A stretch of DNA of 64,000 nt from UBA2862 sp045658005 (lineage in GTDB: Bacteria > Bacillota > Clostridia > Christensenellales > Aristaeellaceae): positions 1 through 64,000 of the forward strand of contig JAZOUD010000079.1 in NCBI GenBank assembly GCA_045658005.1. The letters are read 5' to 3'. The notes beneath the pieces were generated by a model, which worked only from the letters and a program-made list of their open reading frames with translations, had not been told where the DNA came from and searched no databases. Position 1 is the first letter of the stretch. Every line of letters begins with the position of its first letter. Both the position numbers and the translations under genes were made by a program. Below, in pieces: positions 1 through 8,686 of this stretch.

Positions 1-30
1 CGCATGGTTTTTCTCCCTTTTGTTGTACGG

Positions 31-59
31 TTGAAGTAGTGGTGTACTGATATTATACA
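31..59 (+). promoter_or_regulatory. Candidate sigma-A promoter of the DnaC-like gene
   Basis: A TTGAAG box (31-36) and a TATACA box (54-59) are separated by 17 bases. They lie in an AT-rich stretch about 115 bases before the chosen start of the DnaC-like gene. Spacing and hexamers fit a vegetative promoter. No transcript evidence is available. Confidence 0.5.
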
Positions 60-99
60 GCAAAAGTGGAGAAAAATCAGTTGATAAATGTATCAAAAT

Positions 100-136
100 C
101 ACTTGTATTTGCGGGCTTTCTCGACTTTTACAAGTG
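100..136 (+). promoter_or_regulatory. Inverted repeat in the leader of the DnaC-like gene
   Basis: CACTTGTA (100-107) is repeated exactly in inverse at 129-136, with a 21-base spacer. It lies between the candidate promoter and the ribosome binding site (AAAGGAGG, about 155-162). It could be an operator or a leader hairpin. The function is unknown. Confidence 0.35.
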
Positions 137-173
137 GCTAACAATAACAATAACAAAGGAGGCGCACGCACCT

Positions 174-1043
174 ATGGAGGCTCAGGAAAAAGGTCTGCTG
201 ACGCTCATACCGTCGGACAAGAGACGATTTTATGAGGCGGCATTGGCGCGGCAGTTGAACGACAGGCGGACGGAGTCGGAGAAGCGCCGGGACCTTTTCA
301 ACCTGGGCCACGACTACATGGATCCCAACGAGTTCAACTGCAAGAAGTGCAACAACCGGGGGGCGACGGCGGAGATCGTGCAGAAGTTCGGCTATGAATA
401 CATCATCTATCCCGAGTGCGAATGCATGGAAATCCGCCGGGCCATCCGGCGCATGAAGGCCAGCGGCCTTGAAAAGTTCGTCAAGGGCCACACCTTCGAC
501 ACCTTCCGCCGGGATGAGCCCTGGCAACAGGCCATCTACGACAAAGCAATGGCCTATGTGGCCGAGGGGCTGGCGGCGGGCAAGTGGTTCTACGCCGGCG
601 GCCAGCCCGGCAGCGGCAAGACCCATATCTGCACGGCCATTGCCAGGGAGGCGCTGTATCGCTGCCCGGTGGTTTACATGATGTGGGAGAACGAGGCGAA
701 GGCGCTGAAGGCACTGGTCACGGAAGCCGGGGCGTACGCCAGCGCCGTCAGTCGCTACAAGGGCGCGAAGGTATTGTACATCGACGATCTGTTCAAGCCC
801 ACGAAGGACGGCTATGGCAACGAGATGAAGCCCACCGCCGCCGACGTGAAGCTGGCCTTCGAGATCATCAACTACCGCTACATCAACCAGCTTCCGACGA
901 TCATCTCTTCGGAGTGGTACATGAATGCCCTTGCGGACATCGACGAAGCCACGGCCTCGCGCATCGCCGAGCGCAGCGGAGAGTATCAAATCATCATCAA
1001 CAAGGACCGAAGCAAGAACCAACGCTTTCACGCAAACCCGTAG
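174..1043 (+). CDS. DnaC/DnaI-like ATP-binding helicase-loader protein
   Basis: A 289-residue AAA+ ATPase of the DnaC/DnaI/IstB type, a family that loads replicative helicase or assists transposition. An N-terminal Cys cluster (C56, C59, C82, C84) may bind zinc. Walker A is GGQPGSGKT (142-150) and Walker B is near VLYIDDLF (about 200). The frame is open from a GTG at 66, but the ATG at 174 has an AAAGGAGG site 11 bases upstream and gives a normal N-terminus. The gene is followed by an unknown helical protein. Such pairs are common in prophages and integrative elements, but no integrase or other phage gene is visible here. The stop codon lies at the edge of a palindromic repeat. Confidence 0.8.
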   Translation: MEAQEKGLLTLIPSDKRRFYEAALARQLNDRRTESEKRRDLFNLGHDYMDPNEFNCKKCNNRGATAEIVQKFGYEYIIYPECECMEIRRAIRRMKASGLEKFVKGHTFDTFRRDEPWQQAIYDKAMAYVAEGLAAGKWFYAGGQPGSGKTHICTAIAREALYRCPVVYMMWENEAKALKALVTEAGAYASAVSRYKGAKVLYIDDLFKPTKDGYGNEMKPTAADVKLAFEIINYRYINQLPTIISSEWYMNALADIDEATASRIAERSGEYQIIINKDRSKNQRFHANP

Positions 1044-1062
1044 GGGCGCTCTCCGAGCGCCC
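1044..1062. repeat. REP-like stem-loop, 8-3-8 (copy 1)
   Basis: GGGCGCTC and GAGCGCCC flank a TCC loop, preceded by GTAG and followed by GCCGG. The TAG (1041-1043) closes the DnaC-like gene. Two units of the same 8-3-8 layout and similar flanks occur at 17238-17306. It may act as a weak terminator or be a REP-type repeat. There is no T-run. Confidence 0.6.
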
Positions 1063-1091
1063 GCCGGAAAAAAGAGAAAGGATGTAAGCGC

Positions 1092-1700
1092 ATGAAGGTA
1101 ACCATTTCAAGAAGCCTATTGGAACAGGCCAGGGCCATCGTTATGACCACCAAGGAAAAGTGCGACGCCATCGACGCGCAGACGGCTGCGCTGCCGCCGG
1201 TGGACGAGGCACGTGAAGGGCTGAACGCCGTCGAAGCGCGGGAACGGGTGCTGTCCGACGCGGCCATGGCCAAGTTTGAAGCCGTGGAGGCGGCGGAAAC
1301 GGCGCTTGCGCAGTTGCGCGAGACCTTCGACAGCGACCTGAACAGCCAGCTGACGCCCAACGGGGCCGACCTGGACAACGTAGATTATGTGCTGTTGCGT
1401 GACGGGCTGATCGACAGCCCGGCGCAGCTTCAGACCGTGATGGCCGCACATGACAATTTCACCTTCGCCTGCGCCGCCCAGAAGTACGCCGTAAGGAACA
1501 ATTGGGATGCGTTTGACGCCGGAACAGGCATCTACATTGCCGAGGGCGAAGCCTTGCGGAATTTCGGGCAGTTCTATTTCGACATGTGTGACACCGCCAT
1601 TCACAACCTCAACGGCGTGGCGGCCATGCAGGTTGCCAAAGAGGGTGAGATCACCCGGCTGGCGATCAACTACGGCATCCATGAGAATTTGATCGAATGA
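1092..1700 (+). CDS. Hypothetical helical protein downstream of the DnaC-like gene
   Basis: A 202-residue protein I do not recognise. It starts at an ATG with an AGAAAGG-type site about 10 bases upstream, 48 bases after the DnaC-like gene, so the two are probably co-transcribed. It has no signal peptide or membrane segment. Residues 1-85 are rich in Ala, Glu and Lys and probably helical or coiled-coil. The remainder is mixed, with a Cys-containing centre (FTFACAAQKY). The pairing with a helicase-loader-like ATPase suggests an element-derived gene, which is inference only. Downstream sits a perfect 26-base palindrome. Confidence 0.6.
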   Translation: MKVTISRSLLEQARAIVMTTKEKCDAIDAQTAALPPVDEAREGLNAVEARERVLSDAAMAKFEAVEAAETALAQLRETFDSDLNSQLTPNGADLDNVDYVLLRDGLIDSPAQLQTVMAAHDNFTFACAAQKYAVRNNWDAFDAGTGIYIAEGEALRNFGQFYFDMCDTAIHNLNGVAAMQVAKEGEITRLAINYGIHENLIE

Positions 1701-1738
1701 GAATAACCCCGCCGGGGCAATCAGTAGGATGATCCATT

Positions 1739-1764
1739 ATACAGGCACCCGCGGGTGCCTGTAT
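1739..1764. terminator. Perfect 26-base palindrome, possible bidirectional terminator
   Basis: ATACAGGCACCCG (1739-1751) is followed directly by its exact reverse complement (1752-1764). It sits between two convergent genes, the 1092-1700 gene and the esterase ending at 1776. There is no long T-run, so termination is uncertain. A site for a dimeric protein is the alternative. Confidence 0.5.
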
Positions 1765-1775
1765 AGGCTTGCGGC

Positions 1776-2660
1776 TTACATTTTAAAGAACCGGATCATG
1801 TCCTCGTTGGCTTGTATACTCTCCGGATACTCGGGATGCAGCACGTTGAACACGTGGTCCAGCTTGCGCTCCGGGCTGGCATATTCCCGGTATTCGTGGG
1901 GGATGCCCTTCCGCGTCATGTATTCGTGCATCCGCTGCGTGTGGGTGTAGAGCAGGGAATCGGTGGGCGAGGTGCAGAACCAGACCCGCGGATAGCCGCC
2001 CGTCATGTAATACGCGTAGGAGGAATGGCGGACGTATGCCTTGTCGAAGGTGTATTTGTGGAGGATGAAGTAGAGCATTCGCGCGGAGAGGTTGGGCGGC
2101 AGCAGTCGCCAGTCAAAGCTGCCCTCCGGGCAGGATGCGGCATAGCCGGCGATGGGGAAGGGCGGCTTGCGGACGTGGAAGAAATCCGCGGACCTGCCGG
2201 TGGTGAACATGGCCGCGGCGAGCAGCACAAAGTGGCCGCCCGCGCTGTCCCCGGTGAGGCAGACGCGGGAGGTGTCAAAGCCGTATTCCACCTTGTGTGC
2301 ATCGGTCCATTCAAGGACGTCGACCAGCTCGTTGAGGATCACGCCGATATCCCCCTCCGGGCACAGCGTGTAGTTCATGTTGACCACGCGAAAGCCCCTG
2401 CTGGCGAGGTATTGCCCGTGCTGGGCGTTGATCTCTTTGTTGCAGGAAATATAGCCGCCGCCGTGCATTTCAACGATCACGGGCAGCGGGGCGCGACCCT
2501 GAACGGGCGCATAGACGTCCAACAGGTGCTCCGCCCTGCCGTCCCCGAGGTAGGGGATGTCCCTCATAATATGAACCCCGTAGGGGTTGGGATTGGCGGC
2601 AATGCGCGGCGCGTTGGCCCGGGTCTGGGCCTCTCTAACGATGTGGATAATTGGATTCAT
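1776..2660 (-). CDS. Alpha/beta hydrolase, HSL-type esterase/lipase
   Basis: A 294-residue serine hydrolase of the hormone-sensitive-lipase group. The oxyanion-hole motif HGGG is at about 66-69. The nucleophile motif GDSAGG has the catalytic Ser at about 139. A C-terminal LDHVF segment can supply the His. There is no signal peptide, so it is probably cytoplasmic and acts on short acyl esters; the substrate is unknown. The start ATG at 2660 has a weak ribosome site. A good promoter lies 108 bases upstream, leaving a GC-rich leader. It is divergent from an ABC permease remnant and appears monocistronic. Confidence 0.85.
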   Translation of the reverse strand: MNPIIHIVREAQTRANAPRIAANPNPYGVHIMRDIPYLGDGRAEHLLDVYAPVQGRAPLPVIVEMHGGGYISCNKEINAQHGQYLASRGFRVVNMNYTLCPEGDIGVILNELVDVLEWTDAHKVEYGFDTSRVCLTGDSAGGHFVLLAAAMFTTGRSADFFHVRKPPFPIAGYAASCPEGSFDWRLLPPNLSARMLYFILHKYTFDKAYVRHSSYAYYMTGGYPRVWFCTSPTDSLLYTHTQRMHEYMTRKGIPHEYREYASPERKLDHVFNVLHPEYPESIQANEDMIRFFKM

Positions 2661-2767
2661 GGCTTTTCAGGATTTTTAAGCGCTCTTCAGCATCATGCAG
2701 AACCGTCTTTAACCCGTCCGCTGTGTGAACCGGCCAATCACCGGCCGGGCGGGCTTTTCTGACCGAT

Positions 2768-2796
2768 ATTATACCATGTGACAGGGGTCTTTTCAA
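2768..2796 (-). promoter_or_regulatory. Sigma-A-type promoter of the esterase
   Basis: On the minus strand a TTGAAA box (2791-2796) and a perfect TATAAT (2768-2773) are separated by 17 bases. It points into the esterase, and its -35 box abuts the start of the ABC permease fragment on the other strand. Confidence 0.65.
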
Positions 2797-2806
2797 TCTT
2801 TTCACC

Positions 2807-3034
2807 GTGGGCAGCACCGTGGCCTACACGGTGCTGGCGATGGTCATCATCAAGGGCTCCCAGGCAGTGGACATCGCCGCGATGGAGGGCGGCTCCTCGG
2901 CGGTGACCTCCAGCGTGTCGGAATCCATCGAGCCGGCCACCATCATATTCGCCACGCTGCCGATCCTGGTGGTGTACCCCTTCGTGCAGCGCTATTTCGT
3001 CTCGGGCGTCACGATCGGCGCCATCAAGGGTTAG
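2807..3034 (+). pseudogene. C-terminal remnant of a LplC/YtcP-type sugar ABC permease
   Basis: The 75-residue frame ends with the hallmark C-terminus of CUT1-type permeases (IIFATLPILVVYPFVQRYF then GAIKG). It aligns with the end of the complete permease at 51014-51913 (ATIPIMLVYPFVQKYF then GAVKG). The N-terminal ~230 residues, including the EAA loop, are missing, and there is no convincing start or ribosome site. Homology seems to fade near 2850. It begins right where the esterase promoter lies, so a rearrangement probably joined the two. No partner permease or binding protein is adjacent. It is non-functional as a transporter on its own. Confidence 0.8.
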
Positions 3035-3120
3035 TTGTACAACCTCCCATTGCGCTCTGCCGCCCGGTGGCGGTGAATCAATGTCATTAAGCTATATCTG
3101 TCTCCTTCTGTGATTCCTTG

Positions 3121-6100
3121 TTATGCCTTTTTGGCCCGCCTGCGCAGAAGTTCCAGCAGCGCCAGCGCCACAAGCGCCACGGCCAGGTACAGCGGCAGGT
3201 TGCTGTGGTCGCCGGTATCCACGCCGTCCCGCACATGCAGGGTGACCTCCCGGCTGACGATCTGCGCGCCCTCGGCGTCGGTCACGACGCAGCGGAACCT
3301 CGCGCCGTCCCACTGCTTCTCGATGTCCTTGCGGCCCAGGGTCGGCTCGGTGAATCCGGGCAGGTCGACCCACTTTTCATGCCTGGGATCCCACACCTGC
3401 CACTGGTAGGTATAGGGCGGCTTGCCACCGGCGACCTCCACCTGGAAGCTCACGTCCTCGCCCGCCTGGGCGGTCACATCCTCGGGCTGCCGGGTGAAAC
3501 GCAGTTCGTCGCCCCCGCCGTGGGGATAGATGGTGAAGCCGTTGTTCAGCACGGCGGTTTCCTTGATGCCCCGGGGGGTGAATTCGAACCGGGCGGACTG
3601 TACCTTGTCGGGGTCGAACAGCGCCTTCAGCGGCACGGAGATGGTGGTGGTCGTCCCGGCGGCCATCGCCTCGGGCCTGTAGGGCAGGCTGACGTACACC
3701 GGCTCGCTGCTGTTGTCCAGGTACATGGCGCAGGTCAGCTCGATCGCCTCGCCGTTGTGGTAGTAGTTGTGCAGCGTGATGTCCAGGATCTCGTCGCCGT
3801 TGTGGTCGGTGCGCAGCCGGTGGCTGACGTCGATGTCGTGAACGTCGAAGTTGACCTCCAGGCTCTCAGGCGCGTCCACCTCCAGCGCGTACAGGCTCAC
3901 CGCGTCCTCGCCAGCGTTGGCGACCAGCTCGCCCCGGTTTTGAAGCTCCAGCTTGCCGGTCTGTTCGTTCAGGGCGTAGTCCAGCCGGTGGACGCCGTAC
4001 TCGGCCAGCTTTTTCCGGTTGGCGGCGGCGGTGGCGTTGCTGACCGTGCCCGCCTCGGCGAACAGCTCCGGGTGGCTCTTCGCCAGCGCCGAGGCGGCCA
4101 GGTAGTTGTCGTACACGGAGATATTATGCAGCTTCAGCCGCAGGTCGTAATTGCCGTGCCAGTCGTCGGGAACCTTGATGTTGCCCACGAAGCAGCCCAT
4201 GGAACCGGGCACCAGCACGTCGGTGGACACGTAGCTGGAGCTGCTGCCCGCGTCCCTGTTGTTGGCCGACGACCAAATGCGCTGGCTAAACCAGGTGCTG
4301 ATCGTGTTTTCCTTCACCGTCCAGTCCTGCCGGCGGGGTGAATACTGGAAGTCCTTGTCGCGGTAGATGGCCTGCTCGCCGGTGGCCACGGTCTTCTCCC
4401 CGCCGTGGAACAGCTTTGTATAGCTGCGGGCGGGAATCAGCAGGCCGGCGTGCAGGGTCTCGACCTTCTCGATTTCGTTGCCGTCCTTGTCCAGCAGCAT
4501 CGCATCCACATCGAAGCTGCCGATGCCCATGTTGCCGTCGTTCAGCGCGGTGAACTGGGTGCGCAGGAAATCACCCTGGAGGGCTGTGGTCTCGATCATC
4601 GCCGCCTTTTGCAGCTTCATGGAGGTCGCCAGCGTGATGTTAAATTTGTACAGCGTCGCCTCCGGGATGCTCTGATCCTGCTCACCGGTATCCGGTTTGA
4701 CGGTGATATAGCCCACCTTATTGTCCGTCAGCGTGATTTCCTGGGGCACCGCCTTGTATTTCTTGCCATTATAGCCGACATCCGGCAGCGTGAACTCGGC
4801 GATCACCAGCTCGTCGGAAAAGGAATTGGTGGACGAATCGTAATACACGCCATTGATGCGCCAGACGTCCGGGTCGCTGTCCTTTTCCTTCGGCGCGGTG
4901 GACAGCCAGTAGAGGTACTGGGAAGCGCCGATGGACACGGCGTGGAATTCGGTGGCGGGGATGCTGAGATCGTAATCCTTATAGGTAATGCTCACATCCC
5001 CCCTGTACACGGCTTCTTCCGAGGTATTGGTGATGGTCTTGGGCGCGACATAGATGCTCTTCAGGCGGTTTTCCACCCGGTCGCCCACCGTCTCCTGGTC
5101 CAGGTAGAATATCGTCTGGGAGAAGTTCTTCCCATCCGGAGCCAGCTGCTGAAGCAGCTCGAAGCTGCTGATGTTCCCCTCCACCAGATCAATGGCGTTC
5201 ATGCAGCCGTTGATATCGTATCGGATATGGCCGTCCGACACTTGTTTCATAGGATTATAGGGCCACTTGTGGTTCATGTAGTAATCGTGCAGTACGATAT
5301 GGCAGGGTTGCTGGCCATAGTTTCGCACCTCCAGCGCGACAAAGCCGGGAACCTTGGGATAGCGGGGATTGATTTCGGTGCCGTCGAAATCCAGGTTCAT
5401 GCTGCGCATATTCGAATGCAGCTGCACCCGCTTATAAGTGTAGCCCCCAATCAGCCGACCCACATCCCCATAATCGTTGTGTACAAGCGCATCCCCGCGA
5501 ATCTGCATCACATCCTTGTCGGGCAAGATATAGAACAGATCGAACTGGGACGTCTTCTCATCGTCGTTCTGGCCGAACAGCGAACCGTAGACCTCCACCT
5601 GCCCCATGCCGCTCTCTCCGGCCCACTCGATCTTTGGTTTGCTGCAAATCGGCGACAGGAAATTATCCACGGTGGGAATCCAGGGGTATAAGAGAACTTT
5701 ATTTATTGATAAGGGGATTATGGGCAACTTGATAACGTCGTTGAACTCCACATAGCAAACGATAATATTTGGATCCTGTTCCGTTCCGCCGGGTATGGGC
5801 TTGCCGTTTTCGTCTATCGATCTGGCGAGCACGGCGATCAGATGCAGGTACCTGCCGTCGTTGTAAACATCGTAGCCGCATACCTTGTACTCATTATAAT
5901 GAACAAACCGTTTGTATAGGTCACCAACAATATACCACCCGAGCTCGACATACCCCATTTTCCTGCTCTCGATAATGAGCTCGCGTTCCGTGGTTGAATG
6001 CTTCATATAGAATAAAATTTCGTTACCCCTGTAATTCACAGCCCGGATATCTGTGCCCTGAAATCTCGTTATCACGCGCTTCGCCGCCGGTGCCATCGCC

Positions 6101-8664
6101 GGATAGCGCGCCGGCTCGGTGCCCACGATGTCCACCTGTGGCGCTTTTGGGTCGTCCCCGGCATCGTCGTTTGCGTAGGCGGCGAACAGGCCCGCGGCCG
6201 CGTTGGCGTTGCTGCCGTTCGGGTAGACCTGGTACATGGGCGAATCCCATGCAGTCCGGGAATACTTGATCCAGAAGATCTCAAACCCGACGGACACAAT
6301 GACCTGGAGGGTGACGGTGAAGGTGGCGGGCGAATCCAGGTTGAGCGCCAAGATGATGTTGATCATGCCCATGGCGGAGACCCACGCCGAGGCCAGGCCC
6401 TTGATTCCAAAGCCCAGCGTGGCCGTCAGCGATATGCGAATGGTGATGGTGATGTTCTTGAGCGGCTTGAAGTGCGGGTCGTAGGGCTTGCCGTCCTTGT
6501 CCACCTTGAAGGTGACGTGAAAGCCGTCGACGCCGATGCCCGCGGAGAGGCTGAACACATAGCCGATGTACAGCGGCACGGGGCCGATGGTGATCAACTG
6601 GGTGTATTCCTGGGTGAACACCACGTTGAGGCCCGCCATGAAGCTGAAGGCTCCCAGCGTTTTGGAGCCGTCCTCTTCAAATTTGCCCGAGCCGGCCACA
6701 AACGCGCCGAAATCCAGCTTCATGCGGGCCTGGCCCTCACGGGGAAGGATGCCCTTGTACACATTGCTGGCCTTGCCGGTGGCCTGCTTCTTTTGGGTCA
6801 CGCTGACCGCGTGCTCGTACTGCTTCATGGCCTTGTCGTAGTGCTCGGCCTCCGTGTTCTTCCAGGAGAATTTCTCCGTAGCGGATTGGGGAACCAGCGA
6901 GCTGCCCCAGGACACGGTGACATAGCCGACGGGGTCGTAAAACACCTTCGGCAGATTCTCCTCAAAGGGCAGGTTCACGCCGAACTTGCCGCCGATGACG
7001 GGGATGTTGAAATCAAAGCCAAAGCCGCCGCCCAGGACCGAGGTCATGGGGTTGATGGGCTCCTGGCCGGTATAGATGGGCTGGTCCACCTTGGCGCGGA
7101 TGGGCGTCAGCTTGGTATTGATCCTTTCCCCGGTCTCCCGGATGGTGAAATAGGGGGAATCCTCACTGATCAGGCCGGTGGCCAGGCAGCGCTTGAAATC
7201 AGCGGTGTAAACATACCGGGTGTGGGTGTCCGAATCCCTGACGGGATCCTGTGTCGGCTTCATCTCCACCCACCGGGTCGCCAAATTGTCATAATCGTAA
7301 GCCTTATAATGCAGCGTCGGGTTCACAGGGCGCTCGCCTTTGGCGTGGACGATTTCCAGCACGAAGCTGATTTGGGCGTCGTTCACCGGGGAAATCTCGG
7401 TCTTCTTGTCATCGTAGAGTATGTCGAAATTATTGAAGGTGCAGGAATAGGCATAGGGCTTGACGCTGCCTTCCGCGTTGGTCTGTACGGCTTCGCCCTC
7501 CGTCGCCGGGCCGGTCAGCGGCGTCAGGTCATAGATCAGGGGCGTGCCCTGGGTCACCAGCGCCCAGGGGATGTAAAAGCCGCGGTAGCCGGCGGCGCTG
7601 GCGTCCACATCGATGATCAGCTCCATGCCGTAATCGTAGTCGTTGACGAACTTGGTGGCGTCGAACACGATGTTGCCGGTTTTTTCGGCCGAAACGCCCT
7701 CAATCACCGTATCGGGGTTGTTGTAGTCCTTCACCGTCGCCCTGACGCCGGCCAGGGGCACGCCATCGACGCCGTGGAACTCCAGGGCGAACTCGTTCTT
7801 GTCGATGACTGTGATGTAAACGTCCCCGGGGTCGGCGTTGCCCAGCACGCTGCCGCCCGCCCCCAGTCGCGACAGGCGGGTGTCATTGCCCACGACGCGA
7901 ACCTGGTTGGCGGACACGTTGACGGTCTGCGGTTCGTCCACCGAGGTCAACAGCGCGTGCAGCCACTGGGAAAATTCCGGCTCTGTTTCACCGTCGATGA
8001 CGCTTTGGCAGATCTGCATCTCCCGCCGCTCCTGCCGGGAGAAGTCCAGCACCTGGCCGCGCAGGTCGGCCAGGGCGTCGGTGGCCTCGCGGACGCGCTG
8101 GGACAGGCGCAGCTGCTCGGTCTCGTACAGGCTGCCCGACCGGTTGGCCAGCGTCTCGGCAGTGTTCTCGATCAGCGCGGTGTAATCGCCCAGGCGATCC
8201 CTCAGGAAGTGGGCACTCTCCTCGATGACCTCGGTGTCGAACATGAACTGGCGCAGCATGTCCTCGTAGCCCGCGAATTCACCCGAGGTGAATTTTGCGT
8301 AGGACGCCGGGTCGTCGGCCTGCATCCGCTCCAGCAGGCTGTCGGCGCGGCTGAACACGCTGACCACGTTGTAGAACTCCTTGGTCAGCTTGTCGTCCAG
8401 CCAGTCGATGAGGGTCTGGGCGTCCCAGGTGTCCTCCGGCTCCATGCCGTTGTGATAGACGGTCTCCCTGGCCGCCAGCCGGAGCGTTGAGACGCCGTCG
8501 GCGTTGGCCTGGGGGTAGTCCGGGTCCTGGCGCAGGCCCGCGATTTGCAGCGCGCGGTTCAGCTCGGCCTCGGTGATGGGATCGACAGTCCTTGCGAAGG
8601 CCGTCCAGGGCAGCGCCTGGGCAAGCAGTATGAGCGTGAGAATCAGGGCGAATGCTTTTTTCAT
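3121..8664 (-). CDS. Giant secreted, C-terminally membrane-anchored surface protein
   Basis: An 1847-residue protein of unknown function. The start chosen is the ATG at 8664: it has a GGAGG site and opens with a signal peptide (MKKAFALILTLILLAQALPW, ending TAFA). Upstream codons to 8718 would precede that peptide. In order: a helical N-terminal region (about 25-270); a carboxypeptidase-regulatory-like beta region (about 310-420); a Gly/aromatic-rich beta region (about 600-830); a long beta-rich middle; an Ig-like domain near 1720-1800; one membrane helix with a basic tail RRRAKKA. There is no LPXTG motif, so it is probably anchored by the helix. It lies 22 bases downstream of a PrsA-like foldase, which may fold it after export. 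Confidence 0.75.
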   Translation of the reverse strand: MKKAFALILTLILLAQALPWTAFARTVDPITEAELNRALQIAGLRQDPDYPQANADGVSTLRLAARETVYHNGMEPEDTWDAQTLIDWLDDKLTKEFYNVVSVFSRADSLLERMQADDPASYAKFTSGEFAGYEDMLRQFMFDTEVIEESAHFLRDRLGDYTALIENTAETLANRSGSLYETEQLRLSQRVREATDALADLRGQVLDFSRQERREMQICQSVIDGETEPEFSQWLHALLTSVDEPQTVNVSANQVRVVGNDTRLSRLGAGGSVLGNADPGDVYITVIDKNEFALEFHGVDGVPLAGVRATVKDYNNPDTVIEGVSAEKTGNIVFDATKFVNDYDYGMELIIDVDASAAGYRGFYIPWALVTQGTPLIYDLTPLTGPATEGEAVQTNAEGSVKPYAYSCTFNNFDILYDDKKTEISPVNDAQISFVLEIVHAKGERPVNPTLHYKAYDYDNLATRWVEMKPTQDPVRDSDTHTRYVYTADFKRCLATGLISEDSPYFTIRETGERINTKLTPIRAKVDQPIYTGQEPINPMTSVLGGGFGFDFNIPVIGGKFGVNLPFEENLPKVFYDPVGYVTVSWGSSLVPQSATEKFSWKNTEAEHYDKAMKQYEHAVSVTQKKQATGKASNVYKGILPREGQARMKLDFGAFVAGSGKFEEDGSKTLGAFSFMAGLNVVFTQEYTQLITIGPVPLYIGYVFSLSAGIGVDGFHVTFKVDKDGKPYDPHFKPLKNITITIRISLTATLGFGIKGLASAWVSAMGMINIILALNLDSPATFTVTLQVIVSVGFEIFWIKYSRTAWDSPMYQVYPNGSNANAAAGLFAAYANDDAGDDPKAPQVDIVGTEPARYPAMAPAAKRVITRFQGTDIRAVNYRGNEILFYMKHSTTERELIIESRKMGYVELGWYIVGDLYKRFVHYNEYKVCGYDVYNDGRYLHLIAVLARSIDENGKPIPGGTEQDPNIIVCYVEFNDVIKLPIIPLSINKVLLYPWIPTVDNFLSPICSKPKIEWAGESGMGQVEVYGSLFGQNDDEKTSQFDLFYILPDKDVMQIRGDALVHNDYGDVGRLIGGYTYKRVQLHSNMRSMNLDFDGTEINPRYPKVPGFVALEVRNYGQQPCHIVLHDYYMNHKWPYNPMKQVSDGHIRYDINGCMNAIDLVEGNISSFELLQQLAPDGKNFSQTIFYLDQETVGDRVENRLKSIYVAPKTITNTSEEAVYRGDVSITYKDYDLSIPATEFHAVSIGASQYLYWLSTAPKEKDSDPDVWRINGVYYDSSTNSFSDELVIAEFTLPDVGYNGKKYKAVPQEITLTDNKVGYITVKPDTGEQDQSIPEATLYKFNITLATSMKLQKAAMIETTALQGDFLRTQFTALNDGNMGIGSFDVDAMLLDKDGNEIEKVETLHAGLLIPARSYTKLFHGGEKTVATGEQAIYRDKDFQYSPRRQDWTVKENTISTWFSQRIWSSANNRDAGSSSSYVSTDVLVPGSMGCFVGNIKVPDDWHGNYDLRLKLHNISVYDNYLAASALAKSHPELFAEAGTVSNATAAANRKKLAEYGVHRLDYALNEQTGKLELQNRGELVANAGEDAVSLYALEVDAPESLEVNFDVHDIDVSHRLRTDHNGDEILDITLHNYYHNGEAIELTCAMYLDNSSEPVYVSLPYRPEAMAAGTTTTISVPLKALFDPDKVQSARFEFTPRGIKETAVLNNGFTIYPHGGGDELRFTRQPEDVTAQAGEDVSFQVEVAGGKPPYTYQWQVWDPRHEKWVDLPGFTEPTLGRKDIEKQWDGARFRCVVTDAEGAQIVSREVTLHVRDGVDTGDHSNLPLYLAVALVALALLELLRRRAKKA

Positions 8665-8686
8665 GGGGATGCCTCCGTCATTCGTA

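Noticed and set aside
66..173. Upstream start (GTG 66) for the DnaC-like protein
   Set aside because: It would place a strong AAAGGAGG site inside the coding region and adds residues without family similarity; the ATG at 174 is better placed.
174..1700. Prophage or integrative element
   Set aside because: Only a DnaC-like gene and one unknown gene are visible; no integrase, attachment site, portal, capsid or conjugation genes lie within the window.
6472..8490. Long open frame on the plus strand opposite the giant surface protein (also 3118-4341 and 4405-5691)
   Set aside because: It mirrors codon bias of the minus-strand gene, has Val/His/Gln-rich low-complexity composition, no ribosome site and no domain. 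The minus-strand protein has a signal peptide, foldase neighbour and membrane anchor.
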